Shown here: positions 27,459-36,584 of the stretch, piece after piece | Position numbering within the stretch: position 1 is the stretch's first letter | Layout of the letters: each line of letters opens with the position of its first letter | From: Thalassospira xianhensis MCCC 1A02616 | GTDB lineage: Bacteria; Pseudomonadota; Alphaproteobacteria; Rhodospirillales; Thalassospiraceae | NCBI RefSeq assembly: GCF_003326475.1 | Contig: NZ_JPWA01000013.1 | Location: forward strand, 62,001 to 126,000 | Direction: 5' to 3' | DNA: 64,000 bases | Notes under the pieces: model-generated | What the model saw: only the letters and a program-made list of their open reading frames with translations | The model's database searches: none | What the model was told of the DNA's origin: nothing | Made by a program: the position numbers and the translations under genes

Positions 27459-28034
27459 ATGGCCAAGAAATCAGGTAGCAAGTCGAAGAAAGCTGCCAAG
27501 CCGGACAAGGATCAGCCGATCGAAAGTACCGGCGGAGCTGGCCTGACAGCGGAAGATTTACCTTATCGTCCATGCGTCGGGATTGCGCTGTTCAATGATG
27601 ATGGACAGGTCTGGATCGGCAACCGGATCGGATTTGAAGGAGCATGGCAATTGCCGCAGGGCGGCATCGACGACGGCGAAACTGCAGAACAGGCCGCACG
27701 GCGCGAGCTGTCTGAGGAAATCGGAACCGACAGGGCAGACATCATTGCCGAAACCCCCGACTGGCTCACCTATGACCTGCCCGACCATCTGATCGGCAAG
27801 GCATTTGGAGGCAAATATCGTGGCCAGAAACAGAAATGGTTCGCCATGCGCTTTACCGGCAAGGAAAAACATATCAAAATCGATGCGCCTCATCCCGAAT
27901 TCGACGCGTGGCGCTGGACCGATTTCGGAACTTTGCCCGATCTGATCGTGCCGTTCAAAAGACCGGTTTATTTGCAACTGGTCGAAATCTTTCGTGATGT
28001 ACCTCAAAGAATTCGAAATTCGGGGACGGCATAA
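27459..28034 (+). CDS. rppH: RNA pyrophosphohydrolase (Nudix), with Lys-rich N-terminal extension
   Basis: A 191-residue Nudix hydrolase. The Nudix box spans residues 68-89, with GGIDDGET, then REL, then SEEIG. RPCVGIALFNDDGQVWIGNRIG, WLTYDLPDHL and the GQKQKWFAMRF segment are diagnostic of RppH, which removes pyrophosphate from the 5' end of mRNA and starts decay. Unlike the usual protein of about 160 residues, it carries some 30 extra N-terminal residues rich in Lys and Ser (MAKKSGSKSKKAAKPDKDQ). The start is well placed after GGACAGGGGG. Confidence 0.92.
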   Translation: MAKKSGSKSKKAAKPDKDQPIESTGGAGLTAEDLPYRPCVGIALFNDDGQVWIGNRIGFEGAWQLPQGGIDDGETAEQAARRELSEEIGTDRADIIAETPDWLTYDLPDHLIGKAFGGKYRGQKQKWFAMRFTGKEKHIKIDAPHPEFDAWRWTDFGTLPDLIVPFKRPVYLQLVEIFRDVPQRIRNSGTA

Positions 28035-28050
28035 GACGCCACGTTATTTC

Positions 28051-28078
28051 TTGATCACTGCGCGCAAAGCGCTAGATT
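28051..28078 (+). promoter_or_regulatory. Predicted sigma-70 promoter for the small membrane protein
   Basis: TTGATC (28051-28056), 16-bp spacer, TAGATT (28073-28078), each matching four of six consensus bases, 43 bp before the ATG at 28121. Confidence 0.45.
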
Positions 28079-28120
28079 GCAGAAAATCAAGATACATCAG
28101 AAGTTTAGAGGAGTTCTAAG

Positions 28121-28312
28121 ATGGGTGCAGATCGCTTGATCTTCGGTGTTCTGACGATCGTGGTAGGTCTTTTTGGCCTGTTCTATGCCTCGGGTTCGCT
28201 TGACGGCTACTCGTATTTTGTGGGTCTGGCACTATTCATCGGCGCGGTGCTGTTCATGTTCCAGTTGATCAAGGGACATTATGACCAGCAGGAAAAGGAC
28301 TCCCATAAGTAA
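28121..28312 (+). CDS. Small two-helix membrane protein, unknown function
   Basis: A 63-residue protein with two predicted membrane helices: about residues 6-24 (LIFGVLTIVVGLFGLFYAS) and 31-52 (YFVGLALFIGAVLFMFQLI). A short charged C-terminus (DQQEKDSHK) is probably cytoplasmic. A strong AGAGGAG ribosome binding site lies 10 nt before the ATG, and a promoter-like pair precedes it, so it looks like a real, independently expressed gene. No family recognised. Confidence 0.75.
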   Translation: MGADRLIFGVLTIVVGLFGLFYASGSLDGYSYFVGLALFIGAVLFMFQLIKGHYDQQEKDSHK

Positions 28313-28377
28313 CGCCGAAACGGTTCGCATCGCCTTAAAGGTTTTCTTTCAGGACCATGCGCGGTATGGATCAGGGT

Positions 28378-29184
28378 ATGACCAATACACACTGGGATCC
28401 CGTTCGCTACGGCCTGTTTGGCGATGAACGCCGCCGCCCGGCCAAAGATCTGATCGCCCGCCTGCCCAAGCCGGCGGATGGCTTTGTACCGCGTCACATT
28501 GTCGACCTTGGCTGCGGACCGGGTTCAATCACCGCATTGCTAGATCAGGCGTATCGGACACCAGAAAATCCCGATGTCCGTATTGTCGGGATTGATTCAT
28601 CATCGGAAATGCTCGAAACCGCCAGCACACGCGGTGAAAATATAGAATGGCAACAGGCTGATATCGCGCAATGGGAGCCTGACGAGCCAATCGATATCCT
28701 GTTTTCCAATGCCGCCCTGCAATGGGTTCCCGAACATGCAAAACTGTTCCCGCGGCTGACACGATTTTTACGGCCCGGCGGCTTGTTGGCCATTCAGGTG
28801 CCGAACAATTTCCTGGCCCCCAGTCATCAGCTGATTGGCGAAGCCGGAATTGAATGGCGCGACGCCGTTGCCGAAGCAACCCAGCAAATCCGGATCATGC
28901 GGCCAGGCGACTATTTCGATGTTCTTTCCCCGGACTGTGATGCCATTGATCTTTGGCAGACCCAGTATTGCCATGTCTTGCATAGTGAAGACCCTGTGTT
29001 TGACTGGACCTCGTCAACCGCCTTGCGACCGGTTCTGGCCGCCCTGCCCGACGATAATGCGCGCGCCGCATTTTGCGAAAAATACAAAACCCGCTTGAAA
29101 CAGGTCTATCCCCCGCGTGAAGATGGCATCACCCTGTTTCCGTTCAACCGGTTATTCATGATAGCCCGCAAACGCGACGCATAA
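28378..29184 (+). CDS. tam: Trans-aconitate 2-methyltransferase
   Basis: The protein has 268 residues from the ATG at 28378 (MTNTHWDPVRYGLFGDERRRPA). This aligns with the Tam N-terminus better than the in-frame ATGs at 28357 or 28366, although the latter have comparable upstream sequence. SAM-binding motif VDLGCGPGSITALL is at about residue 40, then IVGIDSSSEML, LFSNAALQWVPEH and LLAIQVPNNFLAPSH, matching E. coli Tam closely. It methylates trans-aconitate, relieving inhibition of aconitase. A hydrolase gene follows 44 bp downstream. Confidence 0.88.
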   Translation: MTNTHWDPVRYGLFGDERRRPAKDLIARLPKPADGFVPRHIVDLGCGPGSITALLDQAYRTPENPDVRIVGIDSSSEMLETASTRGENIEWQQADIAQWEPDEPIDILFSNAALQWVPEHAKLFPRLTRFLRPGGLLAIQVPNNFLAPSHQLIGEAGIEWRDAVAEATQQIRIMRPGDYFDVLSPDCDAIDLWQTQYCHVLHSEDPVFDWTSSTALRPVLAALPDDNARAAFCEKYKTRLKQVYPPREDGITLFPFNRLFMIARKRDA

Positions 29185-29228
29185 GTCCGACACGCCGTTT
29201 TATTGGCGGGCATCCGAAGGAGCAATCC

Positions 29229-30065
29229 ATGCCCGCCTTTCGTGATCATTTTATTCCCTGCTGCGGTTATGAAGTTCATGTCCGGACATGGGGCACACCG
29301 GATAAACCGGCCCTTGTCATGAGCCACGGTCTGGCGCGGCTGGCCGATGATTTCGATGATGTCGCCCCACATTTCACTGATTCCTATTTCGTCCTGTGCC
29401 CATCCATGATCGGACGCGGGCTTTCCGGGTGGGCCAGGAATCCCGACAGCGAATATACCCTGCCTTTCTACGTCGCACAGACGTTTGAAATGCTTGAATA
29501 TTTCAAAATTTCAAGCTGCAAATGGATCGGCACGTCGATGGGCGGGCTGATCGGGCTTGCCGTTACAGCCGAAGCTGCCGGATGGATCGAAAAGCTGGTT
29601 TTAAACGATATCGGCCCGGAACTTGATCCGACCGCCGTTGCCCGCATCAAGTCATATGTCGGCACAACGCCCGAGTTCGAAACAATTCATGATGTGGAGG
29701 AAATCGTCAAACTGGTCTATGCGCCGTTCGGGATCACTGACGAAGCCACATGGTCATTTATTTCTGCGCGTTCCGTCCGGCGCATGCCCAACGGAAATTT
29801 CATGATGCATTACGATCCCGAAGTGATGCGCGTTTTTGCCGAACATATTGATTCCTTTGATGCCTGGGATCAATTCAACGCCCTTCCATGCCCCGTAATG
29901 CTGATCAGTGGTGCGAAATCTGATCTGATCCCGCCCGTTATCGTAGAAAAAATGCGGGAACAAAAACCGGAAATGCCAGTTTTAATAGTGGCAAATTGTG
30001 GTCACGCACCCCACTTGAATGACGAGGAACAGATAAAAGCCATCAAGGCGTTCCTCACCGACTGA
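29229..30065 (+). CDS. Alpha/beta hydrolase
   Basis: A 278-residue alpha/beta hydrolase. The oxyanion segment is MSHGLARLADDFDD, the nucleophile elbow GTSMGG (Ser about residue 102), the acid region LISGAKSDLIPP (Asp), and the catalytic His is in VANCGHAPHLND near the end. No signal peptide, so cytoplasmic. The ATG has AAGGAG seven nt upstream. The substrate is not evident; it may share a transcript with tam. Confidence 0.85.
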   Translation: MPAFRDHFIPCCGYEVHVRTWGTPDKPALVMSHGLARLADDFDDVAPHFTDSYFVLCPSMIGRGLSGWARNPDSEYTLPFYVAQTFEMLEYFKISSCKWIGTSMGGLIGLAVTAEAAGWIEKLVLNDIGPELDPTAVARIKSYVGTTPEFETIHDVEEIVKLVYAPFGITDEATWSFISARSVRRMPNGNFMMHYDPEVMRVFAEHIDSFDAWDQFNALPCPVMLISGAKSDLIPPVIVEKMREQKPEMPVLIVANCGHAPHLNDEEQIKAIKAFLTD

Positions 30066-30148
30066 TAAAGCCGGGACCGGAAACATCCAGTATTTGTTCG
30101 CACAAGGGGATGTGCATCAACTGGGATCAGGCTGTCGGGATACGAGGC

Positions 30149-30838
30149 ATGAATGTATCACGTCCAATAATGTGGCCGATTGCAAGCCTTGCAATTGCTG
30201 TGATGGCAAGCGGGTTTTCGCAAACGGCCCAAGCACAGTCGACACTAACTGCCACGCCAGATGGAACCGGTGTATCGATTGGCTTGCCCAAAATCGATGG
30301 CTCCCCCAATTCGCTGGTTCCCGGTATTTTACCGCCCGCATCCCCGGGTGGCATGCGCAACTATTTTTCCACGCGAGGCAATCGCGGGATCGTGCTGGGC
30401 AATCCCGCCAGCGATTCCGAGGGTGACCAGTCCCTTTTCTGGCTTGAAATGGACAGCCAGCCCACATCAAGCAACGGTATTGCCGCCCAGATTGGAATCG
30501 GTTTTGCGCCACGTCCCGATCTTGGCTTTGCCTTCGGTCCGGTTTTCGAATTGAATGGCCCGATTGGGCAAAGTGCCAGCATCGGATCGGGCAATGATTA
30601 CGATGTGACACCAACGCATCGTCCCGGTGGCGTGTACAGTCAGAACTTTTCAAGCAATCCTGCGGGAACAGATGATGCAGGCATTGCGGCAAGCCTGTCC
30701 TACATGCCGTTCCAGGATATCTGGATCGGATTGCACGGCCGTGTAACCAGCGACCTTTCATCAGGCCCCAATGCAGCAGAACCAGACCGGTTCGATGCAA
30801 TGCTTGGCCTGACGGCGGGTTATCGTCTGGAATTCTGA
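30149..30838 (+). CDS. Exported protein of unknown function, outer-membrane-like C-terminus
   Basis: The protein has 229 residues from the ATG at 30149. Its signal peptide (SRPIMWPIASLAIAVMASG, cleavage near AQAQS) is clear, while an upstream in-frame ATG at 30110 would bury it behind extra residues. The mature part alternates short polar and aromatic stretches rich in Gly (GIAAQIGIGFAPRPDLGFAFGPVFE, DIWIGLHGRVTSDL) and ends GLTAGYRLEF, with the terminal Phe typical of outer-membrane beta barrels. It may be a small barrel or barrel fragment. No family recognised, and the ribosome binding site is weak. Confidence 0.6.
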   Translation: MNVSRPIMWPIASLAIAVMASGFSQTAQAQSTLTATPDGTGVSIGLPKIDGSPNSLVPGILPPASPGGMRNYFSTRGNRGIVLGNPASDSEGDQSLFWLEMDSQPTSSNGIAAQIGIGFAPRPDLGFAFGPVFELNGPIGQSASIGSGNDYDVTPTHRPGGVYSQNFSSNPAGTDDAGIAASLSYMPFQDIWIGLHGRVTSDLSSGPNAAEPDRFDAMLGLTAGYRLEF

Positions 30839-30948
30839 GCCCGCTTTGAACCAATCCTGCACGCGATGCTCAATTACCCTTTTGTCAGCCCGAACGAGGC
30901 TGTATGACTCCTAGGGTCAGGACTCATTAGGGAAAGACGACGCGAAGC

Positions 30949-31923
30949 ATGACCACCACGCCAGCACCGATAGACGGGCCGAATGCCGACGCCTTTTCCG
31001 CCTGCAACGACCTTGCCGCAGCCAAAAATGCCAATCTGTATCGTGCGGCCATGCGCCTTGGTCCGGAACGGCAACGTTTCTTTCTGGCCGCCTATGCGTC
31101 GATGCGGGTGATTGATGATATCGTCGATGACGGGTTCCTTGAACTGACCGATCATGAACGGGACTATGCCCGCGAAGATACCCTGATCGCGATTGACCAG
31201 TGGCAGCAACAAATCGAAGCAGCCAAGAAGGATAACGACAATCCCCATCCCGAAAGCGGCCCGCTCAACCAGCGGGTTTTCGATGCCCTGCGTCTGACAC
31301 TGGGACGCAGCGACCTGGAAGTTGATCCGTGGGTTGATCTGGCCGATGCATTGCGCCGCGATGTTGCCGAAGACCCGATGGATGAATGGGACGATTTCAT
31401 TGCCTATTGCGAGGGGGCAACGGCGGCCCCGGCATCGATTTTTGTCTATCTGCTCTCGGCACGATTCGATAACGAGATCGGATATACATCGCCCCTGACC
31501 AATCCGCCGCTCTATCACGCGCGCGACATGGCAATTTTCTGTTATGTGGTGCATATCCTGCGTGACCTGCCCGACGATATCAAAGGTCCCGACAGGCTGG
31601 TGACGATACCGGCCGAAATCCTGATTGCCGCCGATATAACGCTTGGCGAAATCCGAAATGCCATCGGGCAGAAGAAATATGATGATCTGGATCGGTTGGG
31701 CACCATCCTTCTGGAACGCGCGTGGGAACATTTTGAAACCGGACAGGCCCGGTCGGCTGAACTTCTGGCAATCCTTGACCCGGAAGAAACCGATACCCTG
31801 TCACGCCTGTTTGCCGTCTATATCGAACTGGCCAGTGCAATGATGGATAATGGTTATGCAGCCTTCCTGAAAGATCGCGATACAATCATCGCCCAAACAG
31901 CAAACAACAGCCTGCCCGGATAA
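30949..31923 (+). CDS. Squalene/phytoene synthase family protein
   Basis: A 324-residue all-helical isoprenoid synthase-like protein. The first Asp-rich motif is VIDDIVDD (Asp56, Asp57, Asp60, Asp61) and the second lies in HILRDLPDDIKGPDR (about residues 204-218), both needed for Mg-diphosphate binding, so it is likely catalytically competent. Family members condense two prenyl diphosphates into squalene, phytoene or related products. HpnC/HpnD-type enzymes make squalene in alphaproteobacteria, but no hpn, crt or hopanoid genes are nearby, so the product is uncertain. It ends at a terminator shared with pgk. Confidence 0.8.
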   Translation: MTTTPAPIDGPNADAFSACNDLAAAKNANLYRAAMRLGPERQRFFLAAYASMRVIDDIVDDGFLELTDHERDYAREDTLIAIDQWQQQIEAAKKDNDNPHPESGPLNQRVFDALRLTLGRSDLEVDPWVDLADALRRDVAEDPMDEWDDFIAYCEGATAAPASIFVYLLSARFDNEIGYTSPLTNPPLYHARDMAIFCYVVHILRDLPDDIKGPDRLVTIPAEILIAADITLGEIRNAIGQKKYDDLDRLGTILLERAWEHFETGQARSAELLAILDPEETDTLSRLFAVYIELASAMMDNGYAAFLKDRDTIIAQTANNSLPG

Positions 31924-31924
31924 C

Positions 31925-31951
31925 AAAAGCCCCGCCAATCGGCGGGGTTTT
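31925..31951. terminator. Bidirectional terminator between the synthase gene and pgk
   Basis: CCCCGCC (31930-31936) and GGCGGGG (31941-31947) form a 7-bp GC stem, extended by A/T pairs, with a T run on both strands. It lies between convergent stops at 31923 and 31978. Confidence 0.88.
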
Positions 31952-31977
31952 GCATTTAAGAACCGGCAGATTGCGGA

Positions 31978-33171
31978 TCAGTCACGCAGGGCAGCAACCC
32001 CCGGCAGCTCTTTACCTTCAAGCCATTCGAGGAAGGCACCGCCCGCCGTCGAGACATAGGAGAAATCCTGATCGGCATCGGCATGACGAAGGGCCGCAAC
32101 CGTATCCCCACCACCCGCAACCGACAAAAGTTTGCCAGCCTTGGTCAGTTTCGCCGCCTGCTGTGCAACGGAAACCGTCGCCGTATCGAACGGTGCGATT
32201 TCAAACGCCCCCAGCGGACCATTCCAGACCAGCGTTTCGCAAGTCTCAAGGCGCTTGTTCAGATCGACAATGGTTTTCGGCCCGGCATCAAGGATCATGC
32301 CATCGGCTTCGACATTATTGATGTCGGAAACCGTGTGATCGGCATGCGCTTTAAATTCCTTGGCGACCAGACCATCAACCGGCAAAACGATTTCACAATT
32401 GGCGGCTTCGGCCTTGGCAAAGATTTCGCGCGCGGTTTCCAGAAGGTCATGCTCGCACAGCGATTTGCCAACATTGACACCCTTGGCCGCAAGGAAGGTA
32501 TTGGCCATGCCACCGCCAATAACCAGCTGATCAACCTTGGCAACCAGATTGCCCAGAAGGTCCAGCTTGGTTGAAATCTTGGCACCGCCAACGATTGCCA
32601 TCACCGGATGTTTCGGTGCTTCAAGCGCATTGCCAAGAGCTTCGAGTTCGGCCTGCATCAGACGACCGGCATAGGCCGGAAGCTTGCGCGCCAGTCCCTC
32701 GGTCGAGGCGTGCGCACGGTGCGCGCAGGAAAAGGCATCATTGACGTAAATATCGCCAAGCTTCGCCAGTTCAGCAACAAAGGCCGGGTCATTCTTTTCT
32801 TCTGCCGCGTGATAGCGAAGGTTTTCCAGAACCGCAATTTCGCCGTCCTTAAGGCTGTTCACCACGTCTGCCGCCGCTACACCAATGCAGTCATCGGCAA
32901 ATTTCACCGGACGACCAAGCTGTTTGGCAAGAGCATCGGCAACCGGCTTAAGCGACATTTCGGCAACGCGTTCGCCCTTGGGGCGGCCAAAATGGGTAAT
33001 CACAACCAGTTTCGCACCGGCATCTGCCAGTTCGATCAGCCCCGGAACCGTACGTTCGATGCGGGTGGTATCACCCACAACGCCGTCTTTCATCGGAACG
33101 TTAAGATCAGCGCGCAGCAAAACGCGCTTGCCAGCGACATTGACACCGTCAAGCGTATTGAAGTCAGCCAT
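31978..33171 (-). CDS. pgk: Phosphoglycerate kinase
   Basis: A 397-residue glycolytic enzyme that transfers phosphate from 1,3-bisphosphoglycerate to [25 protein letters not shown] (N-domain substrate site), [59 protein letters not shown] and the C-terminal [12 protein letters not shown] are all standard. It is the last of three minus-strand genes after the FNR-linked gene and dapF. gap is not adjacent, unlike the common gap-pgk order. Confidence 0.97.
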   Translation of the reverse strand: MADFNTLDGVNVAGKRVLLRADLNVPMKDGVVGDTTRIERTVPGLIELADAGAKLVVITHFGRPKGERVAEMSLKPVADALAKQLGRPVKFADDCIGVAAADVVNSLKDGEIAVLENLRYHAAEEKNDPAFVAELAKLGDIYVNDAFSCAHRAHASTEGLARKLPAYAGRLMQAELEALGNALEAPKHPVMAIVGGAKISTKLDLLGNLVAKVDQLVIGGGMANTFLAAKGVNVGKSLCEHDLLETAREIFAKAEAANCEIVLPVDGLVAKEFKAHADHTVSDINNVEADGMILDAGPKTIVDLNKRLETCETLVWNGPLGAFEIAPFDTATVSVAQQAAKLTKAGKLLSVAGGGDTVAALRHADADQDFSYVSTAGGAFLEWLEGKELPGVAALRD

Positions 33172-33298
33172 TATCTGAACCTGCTTTTGAGTTTAACAAA
33201 AGACGGGAGGGGGCGTCCCGACATGGGGTGAACGGAGAACCCGTTCATAACGACACCGACCCGTCATGTTGCTCACGGGGTCGGCACCATAAATCCAA

Positions 33299-34144
33299 TC
33301 AATGCTGTCCCAGAAGGGATCCGTGCAAAAAGCCCGAGAAGCTGGTCGCAACCGGCCCGGTCATCAGGACATGGTCATCGGGCAGCCATTCGATGGTCAG
33401 CGGACCGCCATCCAGAATGATTTCAGTTTTCCGGCCCGTCAAACCACGGCGCGCAGCCGCAACACCGGCAGCACAGGCACCCGTGCCACATGCGCGCGTC
33501 ACACCGACACCGCGTTCCCATACCCGCATGCGAATCCGGTTTTCGCTGATGATGCTGCACACCTCGATATTGGCTCGTTCGGGGAACATTTCGTGATGTT
33601 CAAGGACGGGTCCAAGCTTTTCGATATCAATCGACTCGGCATCGTCGACAAAGAACACTGCGTGCGGATTGCCGACATTAACACCGACCGCATCCGACAG
33701 GCCGCCCAGGGACAACGGAATATGGTTGGTATCGACCGCCTGACCCAGCGGGATATCGCGCCAGTCCAGCCTGACCTGCCCCATATCAACGGTGACACGG
33801 CCATCGGCCAGTCCATTGGCATCAAGCAAGCCAACAACGGTTTCAATAATGACATCCTTGCGGCCAAGTTCGCCCATGACAATGTTGGCGACACAGCGCG
33901 TGGCGTTGCCGCAGGCCTCGACCTCACCGCCGTCATTATTGCGAATGCGCATGAAGGCATCGGCAAGCTCGTCACGCGCCGGTTCGATCACGATCAACTG
34001 GTCGCAACCGACTCCGGTCTTGCGATCTGCGATACGGGCCGCGGTCGCGTTATCAAGATCAAGCACAGCGGGATCGCGTCGTCCGTCAAAGACAACGAAA
34101 TCATTTCCCAGACCATGCATTTTGACAAAAGGAATACCGTTCAT
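33299..34144 (-). CDS. dapF: Diaminopimelate epimerase
   Basis: A 281-residue enzyme that interconverts LL- and meso-diaminopimelate for lysine and peptidoglycan. Two catalytic cysteines are in place: Cys78 in EVEACGNATRCVA and the second in RACGTGACAAGVA near residue 220. MHGLGNDFVVFD and VGCDQLIVIEP at the N-terminus are diagnostic. It sits 50 bp downstream of the unknown gene at 34195-34686 and 127 bp upstream of pgk. In many alphaproteobacteria dapF precedes mtaB and ftsY; here that neighbourhood is absent. Confidence 0.95.
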   Translation of the reverse strand: MNGIPFVKMHGLGNDFVVFDGRRDPAVLDLDNATAARIADRKTGVGCDQLIVIEPARDELADAFMRIRNNDGGEVEACGNATRCVANIVMGELGRKDVIIETVVGLLDANGLADGRVTVDMGQVRLDWRDIPLGQAVDTNHIPLSLGGLSDAVGVNVGNPHAVFFVDDAESIDIEKLGPVLEHHEMFPERANIEVCSIISENRIRMRVWERGVGVTRACGTGACAAGVAAARRGLTGRKTEIILDGGPLTIEWLPDDHVLMTGPVATSFSGFLHGSLLGQH

Positions 34145-34194
34145 AACCGCCTTATAACGGTGTCAGCGGATGCCGTCCACCAAAGTCAGCGCCA

Positions 34195-34686
34195 TCAATG
34201 CTGGGCTGCCGGGGCACAATAACGGATTTTACGCGGCACAAAGCCCGCCCCGCTGAAATAGTCACGCAGGCGTTCTTCCATTTCACCGACCGAAACATGA
34301 ACCGCGGCACAGTGATGGCCCATTACCAGCCGGTTCATCGCATTGCGCATGGCATCAAGCACATAAGGCCGTGAAACAATTTCGACGGCCATGATGTTGT
34401 CGACATGCAGGACAAGTCCCTCGGCAATGTCGTCGCGCACCTGATAGGAAAACAGACCGTGGATATAGCCCCGTTCATTGGCGATCACGATGATGCCGCG
34501 TGGACGCTGCCACAGGATATCGTCGCATCCCGCACCGATCACGCTGTTGCCGCGATCCGTGCAGAATTCGGCAACAAACTCGCGCCAGCGTTCCACCGTA
34601 AGGCCGGTTTGCATCATCTGCACGAGCGGAAAGGTCATATCCGCTGTGTGATGTGTTAAGGGCCGTGCCTGATAGGTTGTTGACAT
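34195..34686 (-). CDS. Unknown 163-residue protein with an FNR-type promoter
   Basis: The protein has 163 residues from the ATG at 34686, set by GGGAAGAG about nine nt upstream; upstream in-frame sequence to 34791 runs over the promoter and is rejected. It is soluble. Conserved-looking blocks are MMQTGLTVERWREFVAEF, DDILWQRPRGIIVIANERGYIHGLFSYQV and LVLHVDNIMAVEIVSRPYVLDAMRNAMNRL. The strand-helix pattern and a C-terminal FSGAGFVPRKIRY suggest a GNAT-like acyltransferase fold, but no acetyl-CoA loop is certain. Its promoter has an FNR box divergent from ccoN, so a low-oxygen role is likely. It may be cotranscribed with dapF. Confidence 0.75.
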   Translation of the reverse strand: MSTTYQARPLTHHTADMTFPLVQMMQTGLTVERWREFVAEFCTDRGNSVIGAGCDDILWQRPRGIIVIANERGYIHGLFSYQVRDDIAEGLVLHVDNIMAVEIVSRPYVLDAMRNAMNRLVMGHHCAAVHVSVGEMEERLRDYFSGAGFVPRKIRYCAPAAQH

Positions 34687-34716
34687 GATTGCTGCTCTTC
34701 CCGGGGAATTTTGGCG

Positions 34717-34758
34717 ATCATGCAGCAAAGAATTCGCATTCACCTTGACCTGTATCAA
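34717..34758 (-). promoter_or_regulatory. FNR box and -10 for the unknown gene (class II promoter)
   Basis: TTGAC-CTGT-ATCAA (34745-34758) matches the FNR/FixK consensus TTGAT-N4-ATCAA at 9 of 10 positions. A CATGAT -10 (34722-34717 on the minus strand) is placed so that the box centre is about 41.5 bp upstream of the predicted transcription start near 34710. Confidence 0.75.
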
Positions 34759-34867
34759 CACCTTTGCAGACCCGAACGCGCATAAACACACTTAGCAATC
34801 AATTGTCCCGCAACGCGGGCGAGCTTTGCCTGAAGATTGAAAGACACGGGGCTTTTACACGCCGATA

Positions 34868-34909
34868 TTGACGTGGATCAATGGCGTCAGCGGCTCCTAC
34901 CCGCATAAT
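34868..34909 (+). promoter_or_regulatory. FNR box and -10 for ccoNOQP (class II promoter)
   Basis: TTGAC-GTGG-ATCAA (34868-34881), 9 of 10 consensus positions, with CATAAT (34904-34909) as the -10. The predicted start near 34916 puts the box at -41.5, the classic activating position. Confidence 0.82.
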
Positions 34910-35098
34910 CATCAGACATTCAAAAGCCTCGTCCGTTTTGCATGTGATGCCGCAAATAGCGCATCACGGCAGTGGTGGGGCTTTTGGTGCAGGTGGCAAG
35001 GGGATGGCATGTGTCGCACCCGGTCACCGCCGGGACTGATGGAGTTGACCGATCGGATTGGGGACAACTCACCCGAACACCTTGAACGGGAGTCAAGC

Positions 35099-36571
35099 AT
35101 GAGCCAGGGGAGCATGGCACAGACAGCATCAACGCCAGTTGCTGTTGATTATAATATGGACGTTGTGCGCTGGGGCGCACTGGCGACTGTATTTTGGGGC
35201 GTCGTCGGATTTCTGGCGGGCGATTTAATTGCCTGGCAGCTCGCATTTCCGGCGCTTAACTTTGATAACGAATTCCTGAACTTCGGACGTCTGCGCCCGC
35301 TGCATACATCGGCAGTGATTTTTGCCTTTGGCGGCAACGCCCTTCTGGCGACGTCATTCTATGTGGTGCAACGAACCTGTCGAACGTCACTTTATGGTGG
35401 CAAGGCGCTTCCGTCGTTTGTTTTCTGGGGCTACCAATTGTTCATCGTGATGGCCGCAATCGGCTATGTCACGGGGGTTACCCAGGGCCGTGAATATGCT
35501 GAACCGGAATGGTTCGTCGATATCTGGCTGACCGTGGTCTGGGTCGCGTATCTTGCCGTTTTCGTCGGTACGCTGCTTAAACGTACGGAACCGCATATCT
35601 ATGTGGCGAACTGGTTCTATCTGGCCTTCATCGTCACGATTGCGATGCTGCATCTGGGGAACAACCTGGCGATACCGGTCTCGTTCACGGGTGCCAAATC
35701 CTACTCGATGTTCTCGGGTGTTCAGGATGCGCTGACGCAGTGGTGGTATGGCCACAACGCGGTGGGCTTCTTCCTGACGGCAGGCTTCCTCGGCATGATG
35801 TACTATTTCATTCCGAAGCGTGCTGAGCGTCCGGTCTATTCCTATCGCCTGTCGATCATCCACTTCTGGGCGCTGATCTTCCTGTATATCTGGGCCGGCC
35901 CGCACCACCTGCACTATACCGCACTTCCGGATTGGGCGCAGACACTTGGCATGACTTTCTCGATCATGCTGTGGATGCCGTCCTGGGGTGGAATGATTAA
36001 CGGCCTGATGACGCTTTCGGGTGCCTGGGACAAACTGCGCACCGACCCGGTCCTGCGTTTCATGGTCGCGGCTGTCGGTTTCTATGGCATGTCGACCTTC
36101 GAAGGTCCGGTCATGTCGATCAAGGCCGTCAACGGCCTGTCGCACTATACCGACTGGACCATTGGTCACGTTCATTCCGGCGCGCTTGGCTGGGTGGCAT
36201 TCGTGTCGTTTGGCGCGATCTATCATCTGATCCCGGTCCTGTGGCACCGTGAACGCCTGTATTCAATGCGTCTGGTTGCCCATCACTTCTGGCTCGGCAC
36301 TATCGGTATCGTTCTTTACATCACGTCGATGTGGGTATCGGGGATCATGCAGGGTCTGATGTGGCGTGCCTATGACGATCTGGGCTTCCTGCAGTATTCC
36401 TTCATCGAAACCGTTGAAGCCATGCACCCCTACTACATCATTCGTGCAACGGGCGGTCTGCTGTTCGTGCTGGGGTCGCTGATCATGGTCTGGAACGTCT
36501 ACAAGACGATCAGGGGTGATCTGCGTCGCGAAGCACCGATCGGCACACCTGCCACCGTGGCCGCCGAATAA
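35099..36571 (+). CDS. ccoN: cbb3-type cytochrome c oxidase subunit I
   Basis: The protein has 490 residues from the ATG at 35099, with GGGAG seven nt upstream. It is the catalytic subunit of the high-affinity proton-pumping oxidase used at low oxygen. About twelve membrane helices; heme ligand His in [15 protein letters not shown], CuB/heme site [15 protein letters not shown] and [13 protein letters not shown], and the second heme region [14 protein letters not shown]. An open frame runs upstream to 34868 but includes the FNR promoter. First gene of ccoNOQP; 13 bp separate it from ccoO. Confidence 0.97.
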   Translation: MSQGSMAQTASTPVAVDYNMDVVRWGALATVFWGVVGFLAGDLIAWQLAFPALNFDNEFLNFGRLRPLHTSAVIFAFGGNALLATSFYVVQRTCRTSLYGGKALPSFVFWGYQLFIVMAAIGYVTGVTQGREYAEPEWFVDIWLTVVWVAYLAVFVGTLLKRTEPHIYVANWFYLAFIVTIAMLHLGNNLAIPVSFTGAKSYSMFSGVQDALTQWWYGHNAVGFFLTAGFLGMMYYFIPKRAERPVYSYRLSIIHFWALIFLYIWAGPHHLHYTALPDWAQTLGMTFSIMLWMPSWGGMINGLMTLSGAWDKLRTDPVLRFMVAAVGFYGMSTFEGPVMSIKAVNGLSHYTDWTIGHVHSGALGWVAFVSFGAIYHLIPVLWHRERLYSMRLVAHHFWLGTIGIVLYITSMWVSGIMQGLMWRAYDDLGFLQYSFIETVEAMHPYYIIRATGGLLFVLGSLIMVWNVYKTIRGDLRREAPIGTPATVAAE

Positions 36572-36584
36572 GGGGGATGGGAAA

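Larger units (their letters stand above)
34687..35098. other. Divergent FNR-controlled intergenic region
   Basis: These 412 bp between the unknown gene and ccoN hold two FNR boxes and two -10 elements, described separately. The frame upstream of ccoN stays open to 34868 but crosses the promoter. The roughly 180-bp ccoN leader (about 34916-35098) holds no recognised gene or structure. Confidence 0.7.

Noticed and set aside
33240-33298. Hairpin between dapF and pgk
   Set aside because: GC-rich arms around CCGACCC/GGGTCGG pair imperfectly and lack a T run, so no terminator is called.
34868-35098. N-terminal extension of ccoN
   Set aside because: The extra residues are encoded by the FNR promoter and leader; ATG at 35099 has GGGAG and gives the family N-terminus.
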